This document shows, in pieces, positions 15,515 through 22,173 of a DNA stretch of 34,889 nucleotides; position 1 is the first letter of the stretch, and the number at the start of each line of letters is the position of its first letter. The position numbers and the translations under genes were made by a program. The DNA lies in the IMG/VR virus record IMGVR_UViG_3300044994_000116, positions 1-34,889 of that record, one strand, 5' to 3'. The notes beneath the pieces are model-generated. The model did not search any database, was not told the DNA's origin, and saw nothing but the letters and a program-made list of their open reading frames with translations. Source of the stretch: a virus.

Positions 15515-15604
15515 TCATGAGACCGCCCGTTTCAGGAACCGATGCACAGCACTCGCTAGATTAAACGCCATGACGTGACTCGATACCTTTGGAGCTGGGT
15601 TCAT
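15515..15604 (-). CDS. 29-residue small protein with shared MN-APKVSSH leader
   Basis: The frame MNPAPKVSSHVMAFNLASAV... has a very strong ribosome site (AAAGGAG six bases before the ATG at 15604), which makes translation likely despite its size. The first ten residues are nearly the same as those of the gene starting at 18296 (MNTAPKVSSH), because a 31-bp sequence is repeated at both starts. The remainder is a short amphipathic basic helix (SAVHRFLKRAVS). Function unknown. It is the last minus-strand gene before the late-block terminator. Confidence 0.45.
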   Translation of the reverse strand: MNPAPKVSSHVMAFNLASAVHRFLKRAVS

Positions 15605-15605
15605 G
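15575..15605. repeat. 31-bp direct repeat, copy 1 (start of small gene)
   Basis: The sequence matches 18267-18297 at 30 of 31 positions. It covers the start codon and first ten codons of the 15604 gene on the minus strand. Outside the repeat the two genes are unrelated. Confidence 0.85.
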
Positions 15606-15702
15606 TCGTACTCCTTTGTTTGTTCAAAGAGAAATCCGGTGCATTTCTGCACCGGGGAAGACGACGCTATCCTCTTGCTAAAACCATCAAGAAATCTTGT
15701 CG

Positions 15703-15918
15703 TCACTTGTCGTCACGGGTCTCCTCGAGTGCTCGAACAGCGTTTTCTTGCCAAGGCGAAAGCTCGTACTCTTCACGATGCGGACGAAGCTTCCGTCGGC
15801 TTGCATCCCGAGCTAGCTGACGGCAAAGATCACAAAAGTAACCCCCTGGGCCTGATTTCCCGCACCGTGCGCAAAAGTAGGTACGGGCCTCTTCACAGTC
15901 TTCTACTTGCTCGGCCAT
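15703..15918 (-). CDS. Small zinc-ribbon protein
   Basis: This is a 71-residue protein. Cysteines at 16, 19, 29 and 32 form a CARCG...CDLC pair of knuckles spaced for one zinc ion. The C-terminal part is charged and helical (ARDASRRKLRPHREEYELSP). A good AGGAGA ribosome site precedes the ATG at 15918. Proteins of this kind in phage early regions usually bind nucleic acid or a host protein. No partner can be named. The downstream end runs up to 100 bp before the 29-residue gene. Confidence 0.6.
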   Translation of the reverse strand: MAEQVEDCEEARTYFCARCGKSGPGGYFCDLCRQLARDASRRKLRPHREEYELSPWQENAVRALEETRDDK

Positions 15919-15944
15919 GAAGTTCTCCTGACGTAAGGTGAGAA

Positions 15945-16196
15945 TTAGACTAGGCGGCGTGCAAAAAGCCGCCCGACGCCGTCAGATTCGATCGAAGCAC
16001 TAAAATCGAATCGAGAACCGTGTTTCTTTTTCATCCGGGTTTGATAATTGTACGCCTGTCGTGGCGACTCTTGGAATTCGCACAGTAGGAACCATTCCCC
16101 GCAAGACCGGATCGACTCCAAGAGCCGATCCAGCTCTAACCCCTTTTTCCGGTCGATTACAGTTCGCTTCGGCGACCTTTTAATTGGCCGATCCAT
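15945..16196 (-). CDS. Small basic hypothetical protein
   Basis: This 83-residue, strongly basic protein starts MDRPIKRSPKRTVIDRKKGL. It includes a central helix (LDRLLESIRSCGEWFLLCEF) and a C-terminal part with QTRMKKKHGSRFDFSAS. The GAGGT ribosome site is well placed before the ATG at 16196. The mix of a basic arm and a compact domain suggests a DNA-binding role, which is inference only. It is 26 bp upstream of the zinc-ribbon gene and probably cotranscribed. Confidence 0.55.
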   Translation of the reverse strand: MDRPIKRSPKRTVIDRKKGLELDRLLESIRSCGEWFLLCEFQESPRQAYNYQTRMKKKHGSRFDFSASIESDGVGRLFARRLV

Positions 16197-16299
16197 GATT
16201 GAACCTCAATTAGATTTTGACTGAACGATGTGGCTACCGTCTGACATGACGTGCCCATTATCTCCCATGTGTACTAGGCTCATTTTCTCTCCTTTCGCG

Positions 16300-16492
16300 A
16301 GGCGGCCCCCCGCGCGAATGCCGCCTTGTGACGGCCAGCGCCGCAACGTGCGGGCACTGGGCATTACCCGCCCGGAGGCGGGTCACTCTGCATGTCAATC
16401 ATGAGGCTGCTGACTGTGATCGGCAGCTCCAGCGTGAATAGTGCCCCGTGCCGGTGATAATGCCGGGTGACTAGTCCGGCCCGGCACGGGGC
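16300..16492. ncRNA. Structured non-coding region with three GC-rich hairpins
   Basis: The 315-bp gap 16197-16511 holds no gene I can support but has three stems: AGGCGGC/GCCGCCT (16300-16306 with 16320-16326), ACCCGCC-CGGA-GGCGGGT (16366-16383, a tetraloop hairpin), and a 12-bp perfect arm pair GCCCCGTGCCGG/CCGGCACGGGGC (16443-16454 with 16481-16492) enclosing an inner GCCGG/CCGGC stem. None is followed by a T-run on either strand. It may be an RNA element, a protein-binding region or part of a replication/packaging site. Calling it ncRNA is a guess based on structure. Confidence 0.35.
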
Positions 16493-16511
16493 AGGGTGCT
16501 CTCTACTCGTC

Positions 16512-16790
16512 TTAAAGCTGAACTTCACCAAGAATCCGGCACTCCCCGCAGCTCACTACCTTGAGTTCTTCGGGGCTTACTTCGAGGATCTCACCTGCGT
16601 TCGGCTTCCGCCCATGGCCGAGCCACACAAGCCCTGCGGTGGCCTCGTGATCGTCCCACCACGCTCCCTCCGCGTAAGAGGAGCCTGCGAATTCGTTTTT
16701 CGGCTCCCAATCGACCGGTTCACACCACCGAGTATTCGGAATTGAAGAGCTTCCGAGCACGCGAACCTTCAGAACCTTGGATGCAACCAT
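16512..16790 (-). CDS. Small hypothetical protein
   Basis: This 92-residue protein starts MVASKVLKVRVLGSSSIPNT and has Trp-rich segments (WCEPVDWEPKNEF, EGAWWDDHEATAGLVWLG) and a terminal VSCGECRILGEVQL with a CxxC. The GGAGTAGG ribosome site is close to the ATG at 16790. It looks like a compact beta-rich domain. No family is recognised. It lies downstream of the C5 methyltransferase, separated by 128 bp of AT-richer DNA without an evident gene. Confidence 0.55.
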   Translation of the reverse strand: MVASKVLKVRVLGSSSIPNTRWCEPVDWEPKNEFAGSSYAEGAWWDDHEATAGLVWLGHGRKPNAGEILEVSPEELKVVSCGECRILGEVQL

Positions 16791-16918
16791 GACCTACTCC
16801 CGTTGGGTGACTGAACTAAAGAAAGTTTAACCCGGACGTGAGCAGAGTCAATACGAATTTCTGCTTTTTTTAGATTTGGCCTTTTCCGCCAGGATTCTTC
16901 GCGGGATCCCATTACCGG

Positions 16919-17860
16919 TTAGGTGTTGTATGATCGCTGCCATAACTGGAGGCAGACAGCATTGCCGATTAGGCGAATCTTGTCCCGGCGACTTGAGACA
17001 GGCCACAGATGCGTGGCCGGAAATCCCATCGCAGCAGCGAGCTCAAGAGGCTGCAACATTCTGATTTCATGGCCATGACCATTGGGCCGAACATAAGCGA
17101 AACGGTCAATAGTCGTGACAGTCCGTAATGGCCGATCCAGGGTCTGGAACCCGCCGGCTCCGTCGCTACCGTAGTAGACCATGATGAACTCGGAGTCGTG
17201 GCCGAGTGCTTCGATAGCTCTCTTCGCTCGCTCTAACGTCGCATCAGCGTGGACTCCCTTTCGGAGAAGCCGAAACGGCCACTGCCCTTCGGTAAGAATA
17301 CTTTTTACGGTAAGCTTGGGGCCAAGAATTTTCGAGGGAAACGTGGGTACTGCTTTACGGTCGCAGATGATAAACAGCCTCTTTCTAGACTGAGGCGTTC
17401 GATAATCCTGGGCATCGAGGACACCTTTGCCGATGTTGTAGCCCAGCCCCTGAATTTGCTTGATCCACTCATCGAACCGGGGCCATAGCTGCATCCTGGG
17501 GACGTTTTCGACGATGATCCAGCGTGGCTCGAAGACCTTGGCGAAGCGGACTACTTGAAAGGCAGTCTCGCGACTAGCCTCGCAACGAGGAGCACTGCCC
17601 TTTGCCACACTGTGGTTGGTGCATTCTGGAGAGGCAAGCAGGATGTCAACCGGGCCTGTGGTTGCGTGAATTGCGACCGGGTCAACGTCGGCTGCCTTCT
17701 CCGCAGAGACTTTTGCATCTGGGAAGTTGAGCTGAAAGGTCTTCGCCGCAAACGCGTCGCGGTCGAGCCCGCCCACCACACGGACCCCGGCCATGGCCGC
17801 TCCCCTTGAGCTGCCACCACCACCGCAGAACAGATCATAACATCGTAGAGGACCCTTCAT
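16919..17860 (-). CDS. C5-cytosine DNA methyltransferase
   Basis: This 313-residue protein has the ordered motifs of the C5 family: motif I DLFCGGGGSS (9-18), motif IV LLASPECTNHS with catalytic Cys80, motif VI VENVPRM (117-123), motif VIII QSRKRLF (157-163), RPLRTVTTIDRFA in the target-recognition/IX area, and IGNAVCLQLW near the C-terminus as motif X. Motif IV reads SPEC where most enzymes have PPCQ, a known variant in phage-type enzymes. It methylates cytosine in a specific site using SAM, probably to protect phage DNA from host restriction. A GAGGTAAC ribosome site precedes the ATG at 17860, which overlaps the end of the previous gene by 26 bp. Confidence 0.88.
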   Translation of the reverse strand: MKGPLRCYDLFCGGGGSSRGAAMAGVRVVGGLDRDAFAAKTFQLNFPDAKVSAEKAADVDPVAIHATTGPVDILLASPECTNHSVAKGSAPRCEASRETAFQVVRFAKVFEPRWIIVENVPRMQLWPRFDEWIKQIQGLGYNIGKGVLDAQDYRTPQSRKRLFIICDRKAVPTFPSKILGPKLTVKSILTEGQWPFRLLRKGVHADATLERAKRAIEALGHDSEFIMVYYGSDGAGGFQTLDRPLRTVTTIDRFAYVRPNGHGHEIRMLQPLELAAAMGFPATHLWPVSSRRDKIRLIGNAVCLQLWQRSYNT

Positions 17861-18296
17861 CTGTTACCTCATTAGGAAGTGGATCCTCCGCAGCGCATCG
17901 GCGCAGGTCTGCCATCGCCTCTTCGTCGCTCGCGTAAAAATCAGGCACTGGCTTGCCCGGCCGCGAGCGTAGGTAGATAATCGCCCCCGCATTTTCGGAG
18001 CCGTAAACCTTTTCCAGAGCGTAACCCGCCTCCCCAGCCAAGTGAATCGCCCACCCAGCTCGGCAGTGCGTAGTTTCGCACGTGTGCCATCGAGCCATGT
18101 CGAGTGCACAGCCCTCCCGCTCGATCGCAGCAAGAATTGCGGCGTCGAGGTGCGGAACGATCGGCTCTTTAGTCCAGCAGATCGCAAACCCTGACTGCTT
18201 GTACCCGATGTCGAAGAATCCTCCTCCCGTAAAGAATGAAACAGCTGGGAACGTCATTAGACCTCCGTGACTCGATACCTTTGGAGCTGTGTTCAT
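17835..18296 (-). CDS. Chimeric protein: C5-methyltransferase motif I fragment fused to a duplicated phage protein
   Basis: This is a 153-residue protein in three parts. Residues 1-10 are the repeated MNTAPKVSSH leader. Residues 14-43 read TFPAVSFFTGGGFFDIGYKQ and onward to SGFAICW, the typical N-terminus and SAM-binding motif I of a C5 methyltransferase. From residue 44 (EPIVPHLDAAILAAIE) to near the end it matches the product of the next gene upstream (18293-18658). Nucleotide identity to that gene stops exactly at the join. The catalytic Cys motif and everything after motif I are absent, so it cannot be an active methyltransferase. A GAGGT ribosome site precedes the ATG, so it is probably still translated. 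Confidence 0.7.
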   Translation of the reverse strand: MNTAPKVSSHGGLMTFPAVSFFTGGGFFDIGYKQSGFAICWTKEPIVPHLDAAILAAIEREGCALDMARWHTCETTHCRAGWAIHLAGEAGYALEKVYGSENAGAIIYLRSRPGKPVPDFYASDEEAMADLRRCAAEDPLPNEVTDEGSSTML

Positions 18297-18297
18297 G
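18267..18297. repeat. 31-bp direct repeat, copy 2 (start of chimeric gene)
   Basis: The sequence matches 15575-15605 at 30 of 31 positions and includes the ATG and ten codons (MNTAPKVSSH) of the chimeric gene. The upstream Shine-Dalgarno differs between the two loci. Confidence 0.85.
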
Positions 18298-18658
18298 CGT
18301 TTACCTCATTAGGAAGTGGGTCAGCCGCAGCACAACGGCGTAGGTCTTCCAACGCCTCTTCTTTAGTCGCGTAAAAATCAGGTACGCACTGGCCTGGACG
18401 CGACCGCTGGTAGATAATCGTGCCCGCAACCTCCGAGCCGTAAACCCTTTCCAGCGCGTAACCTGCCTCCCCAGCGAGATGAATCGCCCACCCAGCTCGA
18501 CAGTGAGTCGTTGAGCAGGAATGCCACCGAGCCATGTCGAGTGCACAGCCCTCCCGCTCGATCGCAGCAAGAATTGCGGCGTCGAGGTGCGGAACGATCG
18601 GCTCGACGGGCTTGCAAACGATCGGGCCTTCGGTGGTCCTGGATTTCTTTTTTCTCAT
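18293..18658 (-). CDS. Phage hypothetical protein with TTHCRAGW motif (paralogue of downstream gene)
   Basis: This is a 121-residue protein from the ATG at 18658; an earlier in-frame start at 18712 lacks support. The core is MARWHSCSTTHCRAGWAIHL then AGEAGYALERVYGS, and near the end the segment DFYATKEEALEDLRRCA. Short proteins with a C-x4-HCRAGW-x-hLAGEAG core and a final F+ATxEEAL-DLRR helix occur widely in phages and actinobacterial or planctomycete prophages. Their function is unknown to me. The Cys/His pattern could bind metal. The stop overlaps the start of the chimeric gene (ATGA), and the two genes are a tandem duplication. Confidence 0.65.
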   Translation of the reverse strand: MRKKKSRTTEGPIVCKPVEPIVPHLDAAILAAIEREGCALDMARWHSCSTTHCRAGWAIHLAGEAGYALERVYGSEVAGTIIYQRSRPGQCVPDFYATKEEALEDLRRCAAADPLPNEVNA

Positions 18659-18706
18659 TGAATGCTCTGTTTGCGTGGGACTAATCCCAGGGCAGGCTAT
18701 CACGAT

Positions 18707-18839
18707 TCGCAAAATTCCGTCTGCCTGTCGTCTGCCTCTCCACGACAGGCAGACGGAATTGCCCTATTTTGTGGGGAATAATCGCGGTAATATTTTTGTC
18801 TGCCTCCCAACAGGCAGACGATAGGCAGAGGGGTCAGGC
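18707..18839. repeat. 133-bp dispersed repeat, copy 1, with 19-bp perfect stem
   Basis: The copy matches 27645-27777 at 130 of 133 positions. It contains a 19-bp inverted repeat (arms beginning AATTCCGTCTGCC, 10-bp loop, 18713-18760) and a second hairpin GTCTGCCT-CCCAAC-AGGCAGAC. The word AGGCAGAC or its complement recurs many times. It fills the 175-bp gap between the adenine/cytosine methyltransferase stop and the gene at 18658. The left boundary lies at that gene's TGA. Confidence 0.9.
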
Positions 18840-19724
18840 GAACTGGCTGCTACTCACCTCAACGAGTCTCTGGAGCGTGAGTTCCACTTGATCGGCTCGC
18901 AAGTCACACCCTAAGAATCGCCGGCCGTGTATTAGGGCTGCGTGGCCCGTGGTGCCGCTTCCCGAGAATGGATCGAGCACCACGCCATCTGGCGGAACAA
19001 ACCAGCAGACAAATCGTTCTGCCAGTGCAACAGGGTACGGCGCTTCATTACCCGTACTGAGACGGTGCCCTAGGTGCCCGCCTCCCACTTTTGTCCGAAT
19101 CACGTTGCCGTGGTTCGCCAGCCTCGGCACGGTGTAGCCCAAGCCTTTTTGGTAATCGCCATCAGCGGAACCACATTGGGCACTTCTCCCGTGGTTTGCC
19201 CTCTTCCCGTTGCTCAATCTGTGACTCATCTCCCCGCCTGGACCCCACTTCGGCGCATGGCCGAATGCGGTGTTGTCGCTCCACTTCAGAGGAAGCTTTG
19301 CCGGATCGGCGTAGGCGTAAACGGGTTCCCAATCACGTCGTTGATACTTCGTGCTGCCACTGCCCGGAATGCCAGCATTCTTCGTCCATGCGTACGGTGC
19401 AGGCCCACAAGTCAGGCCATCGATCCGCACCAGGTCCGCTGTCAACATTTCGATGATCGGGCTGTACTTCCAGTCCCGCACCTTGCCAGCCGCATTCACG
19501 AGCACCAGCCCACGCGATACTCGAGCTGATTCAACGACGATTGGCCGCAGCCATTGCACCCACGCTTCACCCCGCAGTTTGAATTTCAATTCGCCGTACT
19601 GCCTTGCGTCTTCATAGGGTGGGGAGAACAGCACCAGATCTACTGAATCGGTGGGGAGAGATCGCAGAAATGCGAGAGCCTCAAATTGCACGCATGAATA
19701 TCTGTTTGAGGTAATTGTCTTCAT
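18834..19724 (-). CDS. DNA N4-cytosine/N6-adenine methyltransferase (beta-type order)
   Basis: This is a 296-residue protein from the ATG at 19724. The catalytic motif LVLFSPPYEDARQYG (SPPY at 34-37) is near the N-terminus, and the SAM-binding motif I LDPFSGSGTTGHAAL (from about 250) is near the C-terminus, the permuted order of beta-class enzymes. SPPY favours N4-cytosine over N6-adenine, though both are known with this motif. The target-recognition region lies between. A TTG at 19742 overlapping the helicase stop is an alternative start. Together with the C5 enzyme it probably modifies phage DNA against host restriction. No partner endonuclease is seen. Confidence 0.85.
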   Translation of the reverse strand: MKTITSNRYSCVQFEALAFLRSLPTDSVDLVLFSPPYEDARQYGELKFKLRGEAWVQWLRPIVVESARVSRGLVLVNAAGKVRDWKYSPIIEMLTADLVRIDGLTCGPAPYAWTKNAGIPGSGSTKYQRRDWEPVYAYADPAKLPLKWSDNTAFGHAPKWGPGGEMSHRLSNGKRANHGRSAQCGSADGDYQKGLGYTVPRLANHGNVIRTKVGGGHLGHRLSTGNEAPYPVALAERFVCWFVPPDGVVLDPFSGSGTTGHAALIHGRRFLGCDLRADQVELTLQRLVEVSSSQFA

Positions 19725-19738
19725 GAGATTCGTATTCT

Positions 19739-21061
19739 TCAAATTCCAATGTTGCCGTCTTCAAATCGGGTGAAGCGGCGTGTGTAATTCAGCGGTACAA
19801 CAGCACGAGGACCATTGCGTTGTTTGGCTACGATCAGCCGAATTTCTTGCTCTGGTGATGGGTTCGCCGCATCGCATTTCTGCGGCCACAAGAGCATTGC
19901 GATATCCGCGTCCTGTTCGAGCGAACCGCTCTCCCGGAAGTCGGCAAGCGTCGGCATGCCATCGTTGCGAGCTTCCGATTCGCGATTGATCTGTGCTAGG
20001 CATATCACGGGCACGCCTAGGGCGCGGGCGAGCATTTTCAGCGATCGTGACGTGTTTCCAACGCGGGTATACTGCTGGTCTTGGCGACTCCCCTCGTGCC
20101 GGATCAATTGCAGATAGTCGATTACGATCAGGCCGACATTGTGCTTTTGCACCGCACGCCGGGCGACGGTCGCAATGCTCGTCGGCGTGTGGTCGGCTCG
20201 GTCATCAATCCAGATCGGCAAATTGTGCTGAGGTGAACCGTGGACCAAACGTGCGGCGGAATGCGTTTCGAGCGGAACCGACCCCGTGATTTGATTCAGC
20301 GGCACCTCGGTCGTGATCGACAACGCGCGGGCCGCCACCTCGGTGGCGGACATCTCCAGCGAAAACATTAGTGCAGAAGTGCCAGTTTGTGCAGCAGCGA
20401 GCAGGAACGATAAGGCCAGGGCACTTTTGCCAACGCTGGGCCGTGCACCGAGAAGTGTCAGTTCACCGCCGCGAAATCCGCCAATCACGTTGTCGAGCCG
20501 CTGGAAACCGGTCGGGATTGGCCGTTTACCGCCTGGCATGCTCCGCTGATCGATCTCCGCGAGGCATGTTGCGATTGCCTGGCTGAGTCGTACCTGGTCA
20601 CGCTTATTACCAGGCCGAGCCGAGAAATACATGGCATCGACAAAACGCGATAAAACGTCGTTTGCGGGCTCCTGAGTCTCCTGTAGGTCTTTGACCATTT
20701 CGATGGCCGAAAACAGCACCTTGCGGCGTATAGCGTGATCTAAGACCACCTCAGCGTGATACTCCGCGTTCGCGGGTGTCCCGGCCTCATCGTAGACCTT
20801 CGCGAGATACCCCGCCCCGCCCACGTCCTCGACCTGCTTCGTGCGTGCCAGGTCTTCGTAGATTATTGCCAAATCCCACGGCTTGCTCGCCGTGTGCCGA
20901 GCCATCACCGCACGAAAAATAATCTGGTGAGCATTCTGGTAAAAATCCGTGTCAGCAAGTGCGTCGAGGATGCTGAGCGCCGACTCGGGATACCGGAGCA
21001 GCATCCCGACCAACTGCTGCTCGGAAAGCTCCGAGTGTGGCGGTATGCGATTATCAAACAT
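19739..21061 (-). CDS. dnaB: DnaB-type replicative DNA helicase
   Basis: This 440-residue protein has the two-domain layout of DnaB. An N-terminal helical domain starts with SEQQLVGMLLRYPESALSIL and includes GGAGYLAKVYDEAGTPANAE. A linker is followed by a RecA-like domain with PIPTGFQRLDNVIGGFRGGE, Walker A GARPSVGKSALAL (205-217), MFSLEMSATEVAARAL, Walker B VGLIVIDYLQLI, and AQINRESEARNDGMPTLADF with the usual LRESG-like segment. It is close to full length for the family. It unwinds DNA at the phage fork, probably loaded by the O-like protein from the gene just upstream, 3 bp away. Confidence 0.93.
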   Translation of the reverse strand: MFDNRIPPHSELSEQQLVGMLLRYPESALSILDALADTDFYQNAHQIIFRAVMARHTASKPWDLAIIYEDLARTKQVEDVGGAGYLAKVYDEAGTPANAEYHAEVVLDHAIRRKVLFSAIEMVKDLQETQEPANDVLSRFVDAMYFSARPGNKRDQVRLSQAIATCLAEIDQRSMPGGKRPIPTGFQRLDNVIGGFRGGELTLLGARPSVGKSALALSFLLAAAQTGTSALMFSLEMSATEVAARALSITTEVPLNQITGSVPLETHSAARLVHGSPQHNLPIWIDDRADHTPTSIATVARRAVQKHNVGLIVIDYLQLIRHEGSRQDQQYTRVGNTSRSLKMLARALGVPVICLAQINRESEARNDGMPTLADFRESGSLEQDADIAMLLWPQKCDAANPSPEQEIRLIVAKQRNGPRAVVPLNYTRRFTRFEDGNIGI

Positions 21062-21064
21062 CGG

Positions 21065-21886
21065 TTATATACCCTGTGGATTGTCAAACGGAAGTATCGT
21101 CGTTGTGGCTGGTGGAATCGCCGATCGAACGAGGCCGATGTATTTCTCAACCTCGCCGAGTGTGACCCTTCGGCCTTCGACCCAAGGCATGTTCGCGGAT
21201 TGCCAAGCCGGGTCGCCCAGCCTCGCAACTTCGGCAGGCGTGTACGGTGGTTCAGCGGCGAGCAGCAGCTTGCGAATACGCCCGATGTGCGATCCAGTCA
21301 CGCTGGGGTCGGACGCGGTCAGGGCAACGATGGCATCAAACAAGTCGCAACGAGGTTTCGATTTGACCTTCTCCGATTCCGTTGCCGTAGGCGACGGATC
21401 GAAAGGTTTTATCTCTTTCCTCTTACCTCTTACCTTTGTCCTCCGCGCGGAGCCAGAACTTGCGTTTTGTCCTCCGCGCGGAGGAATATTGCTGACAGAT
21501 GGCATCGCATCAGGCGGGGCATTCCCGCGCCGGATCATCCGTTTTTGTGCGTATTCCGGGGCATGTTCGTACAGGTCGTGGATGGCAAAAGTGTTGTCGG
21601 GGAGTCTGTCGAGAAACCCCGCGTCCAGGGCAGCTGTCGCAAACTTGCGAGGCTCACCCATGTATTCCGCAGCCGCTTCAACGTCGAGTTCGTCGCCGAG
21701 TTTTGCTGATCCAGTCTGATAGCCCCGTCGCCACATCAGCATGAGATACCCGAGCACGTGGGGAGTCGGTTCGCCAAGCAATCGCTTGAGGCGAAGAAAC
21801 TTCCAGTGGTCGAGTAGTTCAGCCTTCAAATCAAACCTCGTTGGCTTCCTTTTTCGAGACGAATGTCGGTTCGCATCTTGATCCAA
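21065..21886 (-). CDS. O-like phage replication initiation protein
   Basis: This is a 273-residue protein. The N-terminal ~110 residues look like a winged helix (AELLDHWKFLRLKRLLGEPT, then LGYLMLMWRRGYQTG and AAALDAGFLDRL-type segments) of phage replication organisers. The middle (about 125-165) is basic, low-complexity and probably disordered. The C-terminal ~90 residues are helical (TGSHIGRIRKLLLAAEPPYT) and may contact the helicase. The helicase gene is directly downstream. The middle region also carries two direct DNA repeats that could be origin iterons, as in lambda O. The start is uncertain: TTG at 21886 is the first in this frame, and an overlapping ATG at 21897 in another frame begins MAGDWIKMRTDI. 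Confidence 0.65.
   Translation of the reverse strand: MDQDANRHSSRKRKPTRFDLKAELLDHWKFLRLKRLLGEPTPHVLGYLMLMWRRGYQTGSAKLGDELDVEAAAEYMGEPRKFATAALDAGFLDRLPDNTFAIHDLYEHAPEYAQKRMIRRGNAPPDAMPSVSNIPPRGGQNASSGSARRTKVRGKRKEIKPFDPSPTATESEKVKSKPRCDLFDAIVALTASDPSVTGSHIGRIRKLLLAAEPPYTPAEVARLGDPAWQSANMPWVEGRRVTLGEVEKYIGLVRSAIPPATTTILPFDNPQGI
21435..21483. repeat. Two 18-bp repeats with CTCCGCGCGGAG palindrome: candidate origin iterons
   Basis: TTTGTCCTCCGCGCGGAG occurs at 21435-21452 and 21466-21483, 31 bp apart, in the coding sequence of the replication protein. Each copy holds a 12-bp perfect palindrome. Next to them (about 21400-21434) is a pyrimidine-rich, AT-richer stretch with repeated CTCTTAC words. 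Lambda-type phages place their origin inside the initiator gene in this manner. Confidence 0.45.
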
Positions 21887-21909
21887 TCACCCGCCATGGT
21901 TCGGCCTCG

Positions 21910-22173
21910 TCATGTTGTGGTCAGGCTGGTTGGGTTGGCACGCACCCACCGCGTGAGCCAGTACCGGCCTTTCTCGGTGACTTTCACCGAGTCATCGCCG
22001 ACATATTCGAGCCATCCCCACTCCGCGAGTAGGTCCAGGCTGGCGGGGCCAATCACGGCCGGGCCTGCGGTTGTCCTCACCGCGATCCGGCCATCGTGCG
22101 TGATCCCGCCGTGCTCCGAGTTGTCGAGCAAAAGCAGGTCGACCATCACATCAAAGTGCGGGTAGTCAATCAC
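21910..22173 (-). CDS. Small winged-helix-like hypothetical protein
   Basis: This 87-residue protein has the pattern of a small winged helix: SLDLLAEWGWLEYVGDDSV followed by KVTEKGRYWLTRWV, in which a helix, a beta-wing and a terminal helix can be traced. The GTG at 22173 overlaps the TGA of the preceding gene (GTGA). It lies directly before the O-like gene and may act in replication or in regulation. That is inference from position. Confidence 0.5.
   Translation of the reverse strand: MIDYPHFDVMVDLLLLDNSEHGGITHDGRIAVRTTAGPAVIGPASLDLLAEWGWLEYVGDDSVKVTEKGRYWLTRWVRANPTSLTTT

Noticed and set aside
18707-18839. CRISPR array made of AGGCAGAC words
   Set aside because: Words are short, unevenly spaced and in both orientations, forming hairpins; there are no uniform spacers.
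20756-21709. Plus-strand open frame (317 codons) opposite helicase and initiator genes
   Set aside because: Arginine- and cysteine-rich antisense sequence with no domain; both minus-strand genes beneath it are clear.
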